NCBI GenBank assembly: GCA_025084515.1
Contig: JAJAGP010000017.1
Span: forward strand, 1,267,713 to 1,331,712
Direction: 5' to 3'
DNA length: 64,000 nt
Origin: Ancistrus triradiatus
Taxonomy: Eukaryota; Chordata; Actinopteri; Siluriformes; Loricariidae
This document shows, piece by piece, positions 24,196-35,464 of this stretch. Position numbers and translations under genes: made by a program. Within the stretch, counting starts at the first letter, position 1, and the number at the start of each line of letters is the position of its first letter. The notes under the pieces are model-generated. The model searched no databases and was not told the origin of the DNA. It saw only the letters and a list, made by a program, of their open reading frames with translations.

Positions 24196-24595
24196 AAAGA
24201 TGAAAGGAGAAAAACCTTCTCTGGAATATAAGCATTTGCTCTTCTTACCGAAACAATCATGTGCTGAAGCAGAATGTGACAAAACAGGAAGTGTGAGCAG
24301 GGAAACGTCATAGTGTTAAAGGCGGGCAGAGAAGGGAAAGAAGGTCAAGGCAGAAGGAGCAAGCACTCATAACGGCTGAGTCTGCCATGGGAGGTTAATG
24401 GAACGGCATGGAGGGAACCAGGCCATGTAGGAAAATGCAACCAGAAGAATGGTCCGCCTCAGCACTCTAAAGATGGTTCCAATTCCAATACTGTAGTGTA
24501 TTAAATAACAAAACCGTTTAGGATATTCCAGGACTTTCCACATCACTAGTCAAAGTTTAGCAACCAGCAGGTGTACACAGTGCTGCATATACAGT

Positions 24596-25205
24596 GAGTG
24601 TGTTTACATGCACTTAATAATCCAATCCGATCATAGTTGGATTTCTGCAGTTATCTGATTATTCGAGTGGTCATGTATACAGCAGACTCCGATCTAGAAA
24701 TCAGATTAAGAAATCCGATAAAGAGAGCTGGATTTTACTCCAGTAATTGGATTACTCATAGCCTGTATACCAGTTACCTGATTATAATCGGTGCTTTTAG
24801 ACTGCCCATGGGAGCAAACCTTCCCCACGGTTGCCAAGTCTGCATACTCTAAAGACTTTATATGGCCACTTTTTCCATTGACTTTAGTGTTTTTTTCCTC
24901 ACTGGGTCTGGCAACCCCAGAATTAAACACGCTACAAAATTAAAGGCAGCGAAACGGCTATCAAACACTTTGTGGAGATTCTGAAACACAGTATATACGA
25001 AGAACTTGATTGTATAATATAAAAGTTTGAAGTTTATGACACATTTCTATGAGAATATTGGCTGGTTGCAAAGCAGTTACTGAGTCATGTAAACCCAGAG
25101 GTTTCCCCATGGTCTGATTACCCAACTGCATGTATAATCTTGTACTCTTTGATCGGATTACCAACAAAATCTGATTTTCTGGCGTTAACATGCAAGTTAC
25201 AGGAC
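24596..25205. mobile_element. 'TTTACATGCACTTAAT' MITE, copy B
   Basis: The left terminus is 'cagtgagtgtgtttacatgc' followed by 'acttaataatcc'. The right part ends near 'ctgattttctggcgttaaca'. The interior shares 'ggcaaccccagaattaaaca' and 'aagtttgaagtttatgacac' with copy C. Nonautonomous. Confidence 0.7.
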
Positions 25206-26109
25206 TAAAGGCAGTAGAAATTGGCACTCCAAACAAGTGCTTCCTGCCTGACTAAAATGATGCACATGGAGCACTGTTCCACAGGACACCTGCACATCTC
25301 TACACCAAAAAGGAAATGTTTAGATCCTTTCGTCCATGACTCCCTCTCTCCCACTCATGCACACGTTTGCATATTTGGTGGTGGAACTAAGGGCAAAGAG
25401 CACTGAATTGAATGGAAAAATAGTCAGGGGAGTAAACATCAACCAGCACTTAATGTGAAATCCAAGTGTCCACAGGCACAATATAGCCAAGCATGTTCTG
25501 ACCTTTCAAACTCATAATTCCCGATGACACACGACCCTCTGACTTTGAGGTATAGACCTCATTTTAATTTATAGGACAAGAACTATTCATTTTGCAATGC
25601 AATTCACAATACAGCATCAAAAACAAACTGAGAGCAAGCATTTGTGAAGCATTTCTTAAACATGTTAAAGAGAGTGTTTTCATAAGTAATCTGTGTGTAC
25701 TGTAGCTGAACCGGACTGACGCACTCCTGTACTGCGAAAAGAACAGAAACTCCATGTACTCAAAACTCACATATAATGAAAGTCTAAGGGCAGTTATTGG
25801 TGCAGTTCTGTATTAATACAAGGACATTTGTATCCTTTCACATAGGGGACTCAGAACGGGATCTGTGGTTATGCACTACTAAACACCTACTACTAAGTGT
25901 GAACATGCATGAATACCACTAAAACTTCAAGAAAACAAGTTATCCAAAATGACCCAGATTTTTATCTCAGTAACCTCGAACACAATTGCCAAGTCCTCTT
26001 TTCTAAGGGCGCACTCGCACTGAGGCCGGTTACCATGAGCAGCGTGATTGTCCCCCCTCGTTTTGGGTGTACCGAAACACAGAGTTCTCATACACCTTGC
26101 TTCCATAAA
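25206..26109. other. No recognisable feature
   Basis: Non-coding sequence without recognised repeats. Confidence 0.4.
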
Positions 26110-26453
26110 TCGGACTGATTATTTCTCTCGTAGGATATGGCAACCCTGGAGTTAAACGCAGCATCCGTGAAAAGGCTACCAAATACTTTTGGGGAAACTC
26201 TGAAATACAGTATATACTCCAGGAAATTAAGCATTTCATTATTTAATTGGTAAAGTTTGAAGTTTACATCACATCCTTCTGTGAGATTATTGGCTTGTTG
26301 AAAAGGGGAAATCCGATTACTGGCCGAATCATGTAAACCAGGGAGTTTCCCATTATCTGATTACCCAAGTGCATGTAAACTCGGTGATCGGATTACTGAC
26401 AAAACCTGATTTTCTGCAGTGATCAGATTATTAAGTGCATGTGCACTCACTGT
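26110..26453. mobile_element. 'TTTACATGCACTTAAT' MITE, copy C (right half)
   Basis: 'ggcaaccctggagttaaacg', 'tgaaatacagtatatactcc' and 'aagtttgaagtttacatcac', and the intact right terminus 'gattattaagtgcatgtgca' followed by 'ctcactg', the inverse of copy B's left terminus. The left half is missing or diverged. Confidence 0.7.
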
Positions 26454-27934
26454 CCTCCTGCACATCCTCAAATTCTGCTCCATCATTAAAATAGAAACAG
26501 ACAGAACAAGCCTCTATCATCCCCTCATTCTGGAGACCTTGGTTCATGTTTTCACCATTTCCTCTGGCGTCTCCTGCTGAATAACATATCCGTCTCTTTT
26601 CCTTTCAGGCACCCAAACTCTTTTAGATATCCTGCCATTGTTCTAGCAACTTCAAGTCCGTATATGTAGGAAAACAACCCAGAGTAAGCACGCATGCACA
26701 CACACACCATAGTTCAAGGTAGTTTTCTTTTTCCACAAACACACGGGCCATTAAATTATTCAGTCCATATCACATGACTCCTCACCTTTCAACCAAGTTC
26801 ACGTTTCTCATGCATTGTTCAAGAACTACCACAGGTAACATTCTGAAATCCTCACAAAAGACACCAATCGTGACCCTACTGCAGAGAAGTGTAATAAGTA
26901 GGAGGCGGGGAGAACAGTTAGGTAAATAACACCACCAGTGTAGGGTAAAGCAGCAGACTGATTGCTAGGCTCTTAGTCATTGGAAGGTTGATTGCATAAT
27001 TTAGGTAGGTTACACATGAGAACGGTCAAGTGCTGTGGCAAAACGAATTAAATACAAAGCCAGAATTAAAACATGAAACACTGCTGTACAAACGCTTATC
27101 CAAAGATTATCCAAAGAGGGATTTAGGAACCCTCTGGCCTATGGTTCAAGCCATAAGAATCAAAGTGCCTCTGGCAGCCATACTGAACATGCTTCTAGTA
27201 ATGTGGTAATGACAGCCAATTTGCATCTGTTGTCCCTGGAGGTCGATCTTAATATGCGAGTGAGAAAGGGAGAAGACAGATGACTACTGATCACACTTCT
27301 ACTTCAGTATTGTTTTATGGCCACAGCAAGCTGTCAACAATTTAATGGACAGCTCAGTTGTAGGCCATACATTTGCTGAGACAGGCTAACTCGGGGTTGA
27401 GCAGGCAAAAGCAGGACAGTGCACTTCCACAAATTTAAAGATCTTTCATAATACGCTTGTATAATAGCCTTAAATCACACTCAAATGGAACGTTTAAAAC
27501 TGACAGCTTTGTATTGTCACACATGAACGAGTAGCAGCAGTGAATTTATGGCGACAGCTTGCCCACATTGAATCGCATTTCATTGTAGTGATTAATAATT
27601 AAAAGGACCCCTTTCATCAAAGCTGCATTACAGATGCTCCCTCCCTGAGTGTCTAAAGCTATTCATTTCAGTATAGCTATTCATTTTAAAGTGCTACTCT
27701 TATTAAGCAAACACATGGATTATGAAGAGTTTAGCAATGTCCACTAAACCAATTAAAATTAGGAGTGGGTGGTGATTTGGCAAAAATATATGGCAGCACT
27801 TCTGGACCTTTCACATTATTGTAAAATGTACTTCCAGTGCAGTATAACAAAATACCCCTTATCCATTTGTGTGTGAGTGCACGAGATTAGCGGTGTTCTA
27901 ATACATTAGCACCAGCAGCAAAGTTACACTAACA
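26454..27934. other. No recognisable feature
   Basis: About 1.5 kb of intronic sequence without recognised repeats or exons. Confidence 0.4.
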
Positions 27935-28092
27935 CTCAGGGAGTTTTTCCTTGCCTCTGTCACCCTAGGCTTGCTCAATTTGGGAATGGACATAGTTATT
28001 AGGAGATAATCTAAACTTGTAAAGTTGCTTTGAGACAATGCTCCATTGTAAAAAGCGCTATATAAATAAATCTGACTTGACTTGACTTGACT
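27935..28092 (-). repeat. Fish 'LINE/SINE-tail' repeat, copy 3
   Basis: 'gagtttttccttgcctctgt', 'ttgctttgagacaatgctcc', 'aaaaagcgctatataaataa', then the simple tail 'tgacttgacttgacttgact'. The tail of short direct repeats marks the 3' end, as in L2/CR1-type LINEs and their SINE partners. Class remains inferred. Confidence 0.65.
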
Positions 28093-28529
28093 AACCTTAA
28101 TACAAGAACTCTAAAAAGTCAAAGTAAGGTAGAGATGATCAAGACTCTCTGATGCTACATCAAAACTCAATCAACACCTTAAGTAAAAAAGCGAGAAATA
28201 CCCAAAATCCACTCACAAAAGAGGACAGTGAACTGTGAGGAAACCACAGGCATAGAGTTTGTGACCACTGACCATTACAAAACTCCTGATATTATGGTGT
28301 TTAAAACTACAGAAAGAACCTGTTTAGTTGGATTAGTCATGCGGGAGTGTGCCACCTGAGTGCTTGCTACTTAAAATGAGTGTAGCTAAACCAAAGTATT
28401 TTCTTGCCACGTTAACATATTTTAATTTTATGACACGTCTTTAACAAAGCTTCCTAGAATATGTTTTGTTCCTTTTTACGGAAATAAACTGTAAACTGTA
28501 AATCTTGTGTTTTCTATTCACAAATAATA

Positions 28530-29702
28530 TAGTGGCACCTCGGTCCTTGACGTTAATTTGTTCCTGATCGCTTGTCGAGAACCAAAAACGATGAGTACCC
28601 TCAATGAGATCCCTCAATTACCCTAAGCATAAGTTCCAACAAATCCATCTTAAGTCAAATGCATCATGAACCGAGGAATTTAATGAGTGTTTTGGTAGAG
28701 CGGGCTATAGTGTACCACTGTGCAGATATGGAAAGAATACCATGATAAGTAATGATAAGTAAATTATTCAATGTTTTAAACGCTTACATTAACCTACAGT
28801 TGGCCAAAATCTTTAACAAAAAGCTTATTTTATAATAATGTGTTGAAAAATCTCATGTACCTTATTTTCCGGGCTATAAAGCGCACCGGGTTATAAGGCG
28901 CAATATCAATGATCGGCTGCTAACGGATCTATTTTCATACATAAAGCGCATGAAATGAAACAAAACTCTTAAGTTCTGTCGGAAGCTCAGTTTGGTCTTT
29001 ACCTGGTGCAGGGCGTCTTCTTGCTTCCTCCACTTACGTACCATTGATTCATTAATGCTGAATTCTCTCGCAGCTGCTCTATGTCCATGTTGTACTGCGT
29101 GACCGATAGCGTTGAGTTTGAAATCCGCTTCGAAAATGTATGAATGAATGAATCCACATACCCTAATGCTGAAGCACATACCGTATTACTCCGCGATGCT
29201 GCGCACTACGGTGGCCGTAAGCTTCGTAACCTACCAAGACCGTGCTAAAACATTTTGACAGATTTATGAGCGCCGTGTACCATCTACAATCGGTTCTAGG
29301 TCAGAAAGCACAACCAGAATTAATTCATACAGTAGGCGCACCGCATTTTAAGGCGCACTGTCGATTTTTGAGAAAATTAAAGGATTTTAAGTGCGCCTTA
29401 TGGTCCGAAAAATACGGTAATTTAGTGAGTAATCAATTGAAAGTGAAAAGTAAAAGCAACACTTACTCTAGAATAGTTGCTAATCTAACTGCGGCCTGTC
29501 GTATCGTTATTTGTGAATCATGAATCGGATTTTGGCTGAAACGAGTCACACGGCTTGACTCATACGAGTTTAAGCAATTAAACACCCCAGTACAGAGCAA
29601 AGGACGAGAAGGCGAGACAAACTTTGCTAGTCAAAATGGGCCAAGAACCGATTTCGACGAGTTCTGAGGTGGTCAAGAACCGAGGTACTGTTGTATTTGA
29701 AA
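28530..29702. mobile_element. 'CCTCGGTTCTCG' MITE, copy 2, hosting a pogo mini-element
   Basis: The left end is 'tagtggcacctcggtccttg' and the right end 'cgacgagttctgaggtggtc' followed by 'aagaaccgaggtactgttgta'. The interior shares 'aaacgcttacattaacctac' and 'agttggccaa' with copy 1. A second element, 28858-29419, is inserted inside, so the host body is split at 28857/29420. Confidence 0.7.
28858..29419 (-). mobile_element. pogo/Tigger-like mini-element, copy 1
   Basis: Termini 'taccttattttccgggctat' and the complement of 'ccgaaaaatacggta' form an inverted pair followed by 'aaggcgcac' boxes. The minus strand (29179 to 28874) encodes a pogo-type N-terminal helix-turn-helix: 'AVQHGHRAAAREFSINESMV' then 'RKWRKQEDALHQVKTKLSF'. 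In pogo/Tigger transposases this domain precedes a CENP-B-like HTH and a DDE domain; both are absent here. It is therefore an internally deleted derivative that kept its DNA-binding head. A second copy in opposite orientation is at 36840-37301. Confidence 0.8.
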
Positions 29703-30689
29703 TAAACCTTCATATCTAATTTACTCCCTGTGAATGTCTGTCTCAGCCTGAATAAATATGACAGCATCTCTATTATCTCTACCAGAATGCATTAGGTTTA
29801 CCTACAACTAATGCAATACGCACATTTTTTTTAATGTTGATTCAAACTTTCACATCGGAAGAACTTCCCCATTGAGTTACACCAACTTGGTGTTTTCCAC
29901 AGATTTGAGCCATGGTTCACTGATACTCCAGTTCACTGAACTTAAAATCGTATAAAGTTCATACAGGAGGATGTCATCTCTTTTTTTTAAGTTGACTGAA
30001 CGCAGTTTTATGGCGTACATGCTGTTAATCATTTTGGCATTTATTTTCAGAAAAGCCAGAAACAGAGCACAACCTGGTCATGGAATATCCGAAATGTGCA
30101 ATTTGGTAACATATTTGACGTATTGCCTTAATGACAACACTTACGGAACCAGTTTCGGACCCCTTCGGATCAACAACAGATCTCACCAATGTCCAAAGGT
30201 CCATGTATGTACAGTATTTACATTTAGTCATTTAGCATGGCTGTGTTTACATCTGAACCGGTTCTCCAAAGATTACCATCTAGTCCCATAATTGTCACAG
30301 TGAAATGAAAGCACTTGTCACTGATGCTTATCATGACATTAATATTTCACGATAGGAAAATATTGCATTGTCTGCTCCAAATTCAAAGCACCCACACATG
30401 ATACGGTACAGACTCCTAAGGACCAGTGTAGCTACTTATTAAAGTTAGTCCAGTGTAGAATCACATTCTAGTGCTTTTGGAAACAGTTAACATGTGTGAC
30501 ATCGCACAGCTACGCACTTTATCCGTCCCATATTTAGAAGACAAAGTTCTGAATTAGCACAAGACAACGCTGTGTACAGACTGTTAGTAGCTGGCGTATG
30601 CTACCACCTTCAATATAAATATCCGGCTTTTGGCACCGGTCGTCTCCCATAATCCCTCTGTGTTTTTCCGCTCATTTCTACCGGCTTAC
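29703..30689 (-). other. macf1 intron, proximal part
   Basis: Sequence downstream (in gene sense) of the 30690 splice donor. It starts GTAAGC on the minus strand, a strong donor. No further exon was found between here and position 1, so the shared exons encoding the calponin-homology actin-binding domain must lie beyond the left edge. Confidence 0.6.
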
Positions 30690-30783
30690 CTTTGTATCTT
30701 TCCAGCACATCTTCATAGGCTTTGGCGAACTCTTTCTCCTGTGTGTGGTTAGTGGGCAGTAAGCCCGGGGTGAAGCCGGCCAT
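30690..30783 (-). CDS. macf1: macf1 alternative first coding exon (MAGFTPG... isoform)
   Basis: Encodes the start of one isoform of microtubule-actin crosslinking factor 1, a cytoskeletal linker of actin, microtubules and junctions. Thirty-one codons plus one base are coding: MAGFTPGLLPTNHTQ, then EKEFAKAYEDVLERYK. This closely fits the known alternative N-terminus of vertebrate MACF1 and, less closely, that of its paralogue dystonin ('...QAYEDVLERYK'). The start has a favourable context (A at -3, G at +4). The exon ends K plus a lone G, followed by a consensus donor GTAAGC, so the next codon is completed to Asp as in the family's 'YK-DERD' junction. The shared actin-binding exons are outside the window. 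The 5' UTR runs right into a CpG-rich block. macf1 rather than dst is chosen from the N-terminal residues; teleosts have macf1a and macf1b and I cannot tell which this is. Confidence 0.92.
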
Positions 30784-31640
30784 AGTGGCTCTGGAGCTCC
30801 GCTTTAGCAGTAATCCTGTACGGAGGAGCGGCTGTCAGTCCGGCCGGATCTAAATCCACCCAGGATCAGCTCTCATCCGCCTTTAAATGCCGGGCTGTGA
30901 TATTCAAGAGTCTGTGTGCTTGTTTGATCCGAAAGAGCACTAATTGTTAGAAAGGTTAGCCTGCTCAGTCCACTTTTGAGCAGCGAATCCTGAAAAGCTC
31001 CAAATAATTCAATATTGCTATAGCTCTATAGAATGTGCTTACATATTCTATTCTATTAGAAAACAAACCCTCATATAAAGGCGCGGTTAAGTGTTTGTTG
31101 CGGCAGTCTGCGGCGCATGGTTGTTTAAAGTCCTTTTCTCCAGCGTCCAAGCCGGCGAATGGGATTTGTGCGCGTGTGTGTGTGTATATGTATATAGAGG
31201 CTATTCTTAAGAGTGTGTGGGGAGGCGCTCGCACTGGGCTGTCCGTTCAGAAATAAGAGGTCGGACCAGTGTAATTGTATCCACTTCTGATAGTCCCTTT
31301 GTCGTTATGTCCGCTGGATCCCCGCCGCTACTGTTCAGCAGTAATGGCCGCTTCTATTCTCGCTGGCCAGTAGCTCTCTCTCTGCCTCTTTACTCCTCCC
31401 TCTGTTTCCCACTAGTGCAAACATGGCTCGGTTTTCTCTCCCTATTCTCTCTCTCCTTCCCGCAGTATCCGCCTGTCATCCATGCCTCCCTCCCTACAAC
31501 AGCACAGGAATCCTAGCCCGACATGGCTGCCTGAGTTTAAAGCTGCGCCTGTGTCGCCCCTCTCCGGTAAAAATAGAGCGGCGCAGGTGAAGCCAGCACA
31601 AGGTCCCACTTCCGATGACGTGTCCTGAAATGACAGAGGC
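30784..31640 (-). promoter_or_regulatory. macf1: CpG-rich macf1 promoter / 5' UTR
   Basis: A GC- and CpG-rich block in an AT-rich neighbourhood, directly upstream of the MAGFTPG start. It has no obvious TATA box in the gene's orientation at a usual distance; 'catttaaagg' (minus, about 30880-30890) is a weak alternative. At 31608-31621 'acttccgatgacgt' joins an ETS/GABP core (CGGAAGT on minus) to a CRE core (TGACGT), a frequent pair in CpG-island promoters. An A/T-rich box at 31568-31576 ('taaaaatag') is one base off a MEF2 site. The transcription start is not resolvable by eye. Confidence 0.6.
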
Positions 31641-31803
31641 TAGTTTTAAGCTAAAGTTTAAGCACCCCTGGTCATTTCAGGAAACTTAATGAAGGCATAT
31701 TTCTGCACATTCTGCACCAAGTTCTAGTAACTTACACATATGGATGATAGATATATAAAGCACATGTCACACTTAACTCACTCACACAATTTAACTATCA
31801 ACC

Positions 31804-32425
31804 AGGGGCGTCACCTGACCCACTTCTGTAAAATATTGCTGTGGCCCACTAAAATCATGGTGGTGCATCGTCAATTTTATTCTGGATTTCTGAGCAGAGC
31901 TACAGGATACGCATACAAATTCACTACGGGCACCACATTTCCAATAATGCCCCAGCATCTTTCCAAAAGCTTGAGCAGCTCATGCTTTCAGTCAGAGCCA
32001 GTTTCTTTCAGTTTATCACAAGGAGTAATGGAAAACTGAAAAAATTTAAAAGAAAGTCAGCCACAATACAAACAGGGTAACGATAGCTCATAGCTATATG
32101 CTTATAAACGTCTAACCTACCTGGACATATTAGACCAATAACACACAGGCAATCATCAAACTAACAAAGGCATAAGTTACATTAACCTAAAGAAAGTGAA
32201 TACAGCTATTAAACATATTTAGTGTTAGTTTGTTCTTCATTTTTCGTCCATGGCAAAGAAATGACCACTTTACTGTTAAATCACTTAATCTATTAAGTGT
32301 TTAACAGGCTTATTTTCTATAAACAGTTGTGCCCCTACAATTGACTGGCAAGCAAATGGGTACAGCTGTGCCCCTCCAAATTCTATGTCTGCCCCAGTAT
32401 GACAAGAAGTCTAGAAACACCCATG
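31804..32425. mobile_element. hAT-like nonautonomous element, copy A
   Basis: The left terminus is 'caggggcgtcacctgaccca' and the right terminus the imperfect inverse 'tctagaaacacccatg'. Interior landmarks are 'gtggcccactaaaatcatgg', 'aatgccccagcat', 'aagaaagtcagccac' and 'gttgtgcccctacaattgac'. The same order is found in the copy that starts at 57473. No open frame. CAGGGGCGTC termini fit hAT. Confidence 0.65.
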
Positions 32426-32439
32426 ACTTAACACCCATA

Positions 32440-32575
32440 ACCATTTAATCCAGTTCCGGTTCGTGGCAGACTGAGGCCTAACTGGCATCACATGTTGCAA
32501 TGAGGGGATCACCCCTGGACAGGGCGCAAGGGGGCACATGCACACACACTCACAATGAGACACTTCAGAGAGATC
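32440..32575. repeat. Fragment of a fish repeat ('...cctggacagggcgc')
   Basis: 'atccagttccggttcgtggc', 'atcacccctggacagggcgc' and 'acacacactcacaatgagac' match the well-known teleost 'acctggacagg(g/a)(c/t)gccagtcc' repeat block. Only about 135 bp is kept. Confidence 0.55.
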
Positions 32576-33471
32576 CAGTACATATTTAACCACATATTTA
32601 CAGCACATTATTTGTATATACATTATGGAAAACAACAAATGTGACTTTGAAGGCCAGCTCTTTAAGCCTCTTGAGCTTTCTACAATTGACTTTTATCATT
32701 TTGAGTTGACCCAGATCTATTTTTTTTATAATTTGAAGCCTCTAAACTAATCATATCTAGTGTAATGATTTGCACTTTTCATTTGAACATAAGACTTTCT
32801 TGCACCTCTGACATCTGATTATCCTTTAATCAACTAAATACGATTTTTCTGTTATTGCTTTATCAGAAACAAAGCTTACAGAGGATTCTGGAGATATCTC
32901 TAAGCTTCCCAAATATAATTCAGTACATTATGTAAGAGAGAAAAGATCTGGAAGTCAAGCATCTCTGTTTATTTATGATGACTATGAATGTAAGACTAGG
33001 GATGACCTCACTCTGAAGTCAGACGGGGTTTTTGGAGCTTTCTGGTGCCTTTGATGGAAAGAATGTTAGCGTTGGTGTTTTTTATCGACCACCTGACTCT
33101 ATCCTCAAAGATTTTAATGAAAGTCTGGCAAGTCACTTGACTTTATATATGGTTTATAAACTTTGTTACATTTTAGGTGACTTTGATAGCAATCTTTTTT
33201 AAAGCAAATGAGATACCACTACCAGGGATTTTCTTTATATTCTTTATTCTCGTTATTTTATTCTCTTATTTATAAATCTACACAAGTTAATGGAAATTCA
33301 GCAACTTTGACTGATGACATCTTAACAAAATCTTTAAGTGAAGGAATGAAATCAGGGGTTTTGCATTCAGATATAACAGAATGCATTATTCATCGTATTT
33401 CAGCACTCTTTAGTCAATGGTAATAAAGATAATATGAAAATAAAGCATGAACAAATTATGAGTAGATCAAA

Positions 33472-33745
33472 TACAGTGGGGCAAAAGAGTATTTAGTCAG
33501 CCACTGATTGTGCAAGTTCTCCTACTTGGAAAGATGAGAGAGGTCTGTAATTTTCATCATAGGTACACTTCAACTATGAGAGACAAAATGAGAAAAAAAA
33601 ATACAGGAAATCACATTGTAGGATTTTTAAAGAATTTAAGTGTAAATCATGGTGGAAAATAAGTATTTACAGACCTCTCTCATCTTTCTAAGTAGGAGAA
33701 CTTGCACAATCAGTGTCTGACTAAATGCTTTTTTGCCCCACTGTA
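33472..33745. mobile_element. Tc1-derived MITE (274 bp)
   Basis: Perfectly placed inverted ends 'tacagtggggcaaaagagta' and 'gcttttttgccccactgta', flanked by the TA target. The inner inverted pair is 'gcaagttctcctacttgg' / 'taagtaggagaacttgc'. It interrupts the LINE remnant. A truncated relative is at 42531-42690. Confidence 0.9.
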
Positions 33746-34300
33746 CTTCTAAATTTCTAAATTTCAATTATTTTAATTTAAAGGAGAAAAATCATACTGA
33801 TTTCACATATCAAAAGTCTATGAAAATTATTAGTCTTAGCTTCAGTGAATGTTTTCCAATTGGCACTTTCACCAAGAAATATAGTCAAGACGTGTGTCAT
33901 TAGCCACACATTTACTGAAGATGTTGAGGGGAAAAATACTTTGTGGAGAAGTTATGTTGCAAAGCCTACTCCCCTTACACATGGAATCTATAAATCCTAT
34001 AGAAATAAATACACTTATTCTATCAGAGCTGCAAACAAATAAATATTTCAGTGAAAAATTTATGAGGTATTTAAAAGGCAACAAAACAACATGGAAAAAA
34101 ATAAATCCGCTGTTACAGAGAGAAAAGTCTACTATAGATATACCATCAGTCATGCTGGATGGTGATCATTCTTTCAGCAATCCATCTGACATAGGTCATA
34201 AATTCAGTGATTTATTTTTTCTTTATATTGTTTATGAATTAGGTACACCTACTTGTTTCTACCCTCGTTGCTTATTTTATCAGTCCCACTTACCATATCA

Positions 34301-34790
34301 ATGCACTTTGTAGTTCTATCACTACAGACTGTAGTCCATCTGTTTCTTTACATACTTTGTTAGTCCCCTTTACTCTCTTCTCTAACGGTTAGAACCCCCA
34401 CAGGACCACCAGATATCTGTTACTACTTGGGTGATGGATCATTCTCAGCACTGCTGTGACACTGACATGGTGGTGGTATGATTGGATTAGACACAGCAGT
34501 GCTGCTGGAGTTTTTAAACATTGTTCACTCACTGTGCACTCTATGAAACACATCTACCATATTCCTCTACCTTGTAGATGTACAGTCAGAGACAGTAGCT
34601 CATCTGTTGTTGCACAATTTGTTAGTCACCCACTAATCCTTCGTCAGTGCTCACAGGTTGCTGCTGAGGTTGAGAAACAGATGGACTACAGTCTGTAATT
34701 ACAGAAATACAAAGTGCTTCTATATGGTAAGCGGAATTGATCAAATGGACAGTGAGTGTAGGAACAAGGAGGTGTATCTAATAAAGTAAT
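34301..34790. mobile_element. Hairpin-forming MITE, copy 1
   Basis: Contains an inverted pair of about 44 nt: 'cactttgtagttctatcact', 'acagactgtagtccatctg' (34305-34347) against 34672-34716. The interior holds 'tcattctcagcactgctgtg' and 'gtgatggatc' and the rest of a teleost MITE that typically ends 'agtgagtgta...ggaggtg'. The same family occurs at 38249-38828. It interrupts the LINE remnant. Confidence 0.75.
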
Positions 34791-35261
34791 CAATTCTGTT
34801 GGAATAACAATGGGGGTTGGTCATCTGGTCAACAGAAAATGTCACCTTACTCTTTACTACAGTCTAATTTATCCCTATATTTAATAATAATTTGCAATAT
34901 AGTTTTGGCGAGTACTTTTCTACTACTCTCCACAAAACTTTGGTCCTTCAGAAATGTTTCGTTAGGTTTGCAACCCGATCAGATTTATACTTCATCTGCT
35001 CCTTTATTTCAGAAAATTCAGATTCATACTATTTATGACATTCATATTTTTTTTAATTTGTGCTTTTATTTATAAGATACATTAAAACAAAGGGACTATT
35101 CCAGAGCAGTTTAAGAATTATTTTAAAGCAAATTCAGAGGTCCATCCATACTCAACTCATCAATCTTCAGATCTTCATCCTCCTAATTGTCTTACTTGTT
35201 GAGGTTTTCAGTAAGATTTAGGGGTACTAAAATATGGAATGGGCTTTCATATTTGGCAAAA

Positions 35262-35464
35262 CATTTACATTTACATTTACAGCATTTAGCAGACGCCCTT
35301 ATCCAGAGCGACTTACAATTCGTACAGTCTTACAATCCAAGCAATTGTAGGTTAAGGGTCTTGCTCAAGGAGCCATCAGTGGCAGCTTGGCAGAGGTGGG
35401 ATTTGAACCCTGGACCTTCTGGTCCATAGTCCAGTACCTTAACCGCTAGGCTACCACAGTCCCA
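35262..35464 (-). mobile_element. tRNA-derived SINE
   Basis: Full-length minus copy: 'acagcatttagcagacgccc', 'tccagagcgacttacaattc', 'aggtgggatttgaaccctgg' and head 'accgctaggctaccacagtc'. Inserted at the 3' end of the LINE remnant. Least diverged of the SINE copies in the window. Confidence 0.9.

Larger units (their letters stand above)
32820..35261 (+). mobile_element. Degenerate non-LTR retrotransposon (LINE)
   Basis: Remnant of a LINE polyprotein in several frames. At 32850-33190 the apurinic endonuclease domain shows 'IALSETKLTED', 'SLFIYDDYECKTRDDLTLKS', 'VGVFYRPPDS' and 'YILGDFDSN'. At 33200-33425 and 33840-34240 the linker before reverse transcriptase reads 'YRNKYTYSIRAANK' and 'KFMRYLKGNKTTWKKINPL'. 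At 34820-35250 the C-terminal end appears as 'IYDIHIFFNLC' and 'GTKIWNGLS'. The catalytic reverse-transcriptase core (Y/FADD) is absent. The body is interrupted by a Tc1 MITE, a hairpin MITE and a SINE. Motifs suit CR1/L2/Jockey-type LINEs; the clade is not certain. Confidence 0.75.

Noticed and set aside
31217..31516. 99-codon plus-strand frame in the macf1 CpG block, with a plus-strand 'atataaag' near 31073
   Set aside because: Could hint at divergent transcription, but the protein is unrecognised and antisense to the promoter region; not supported.
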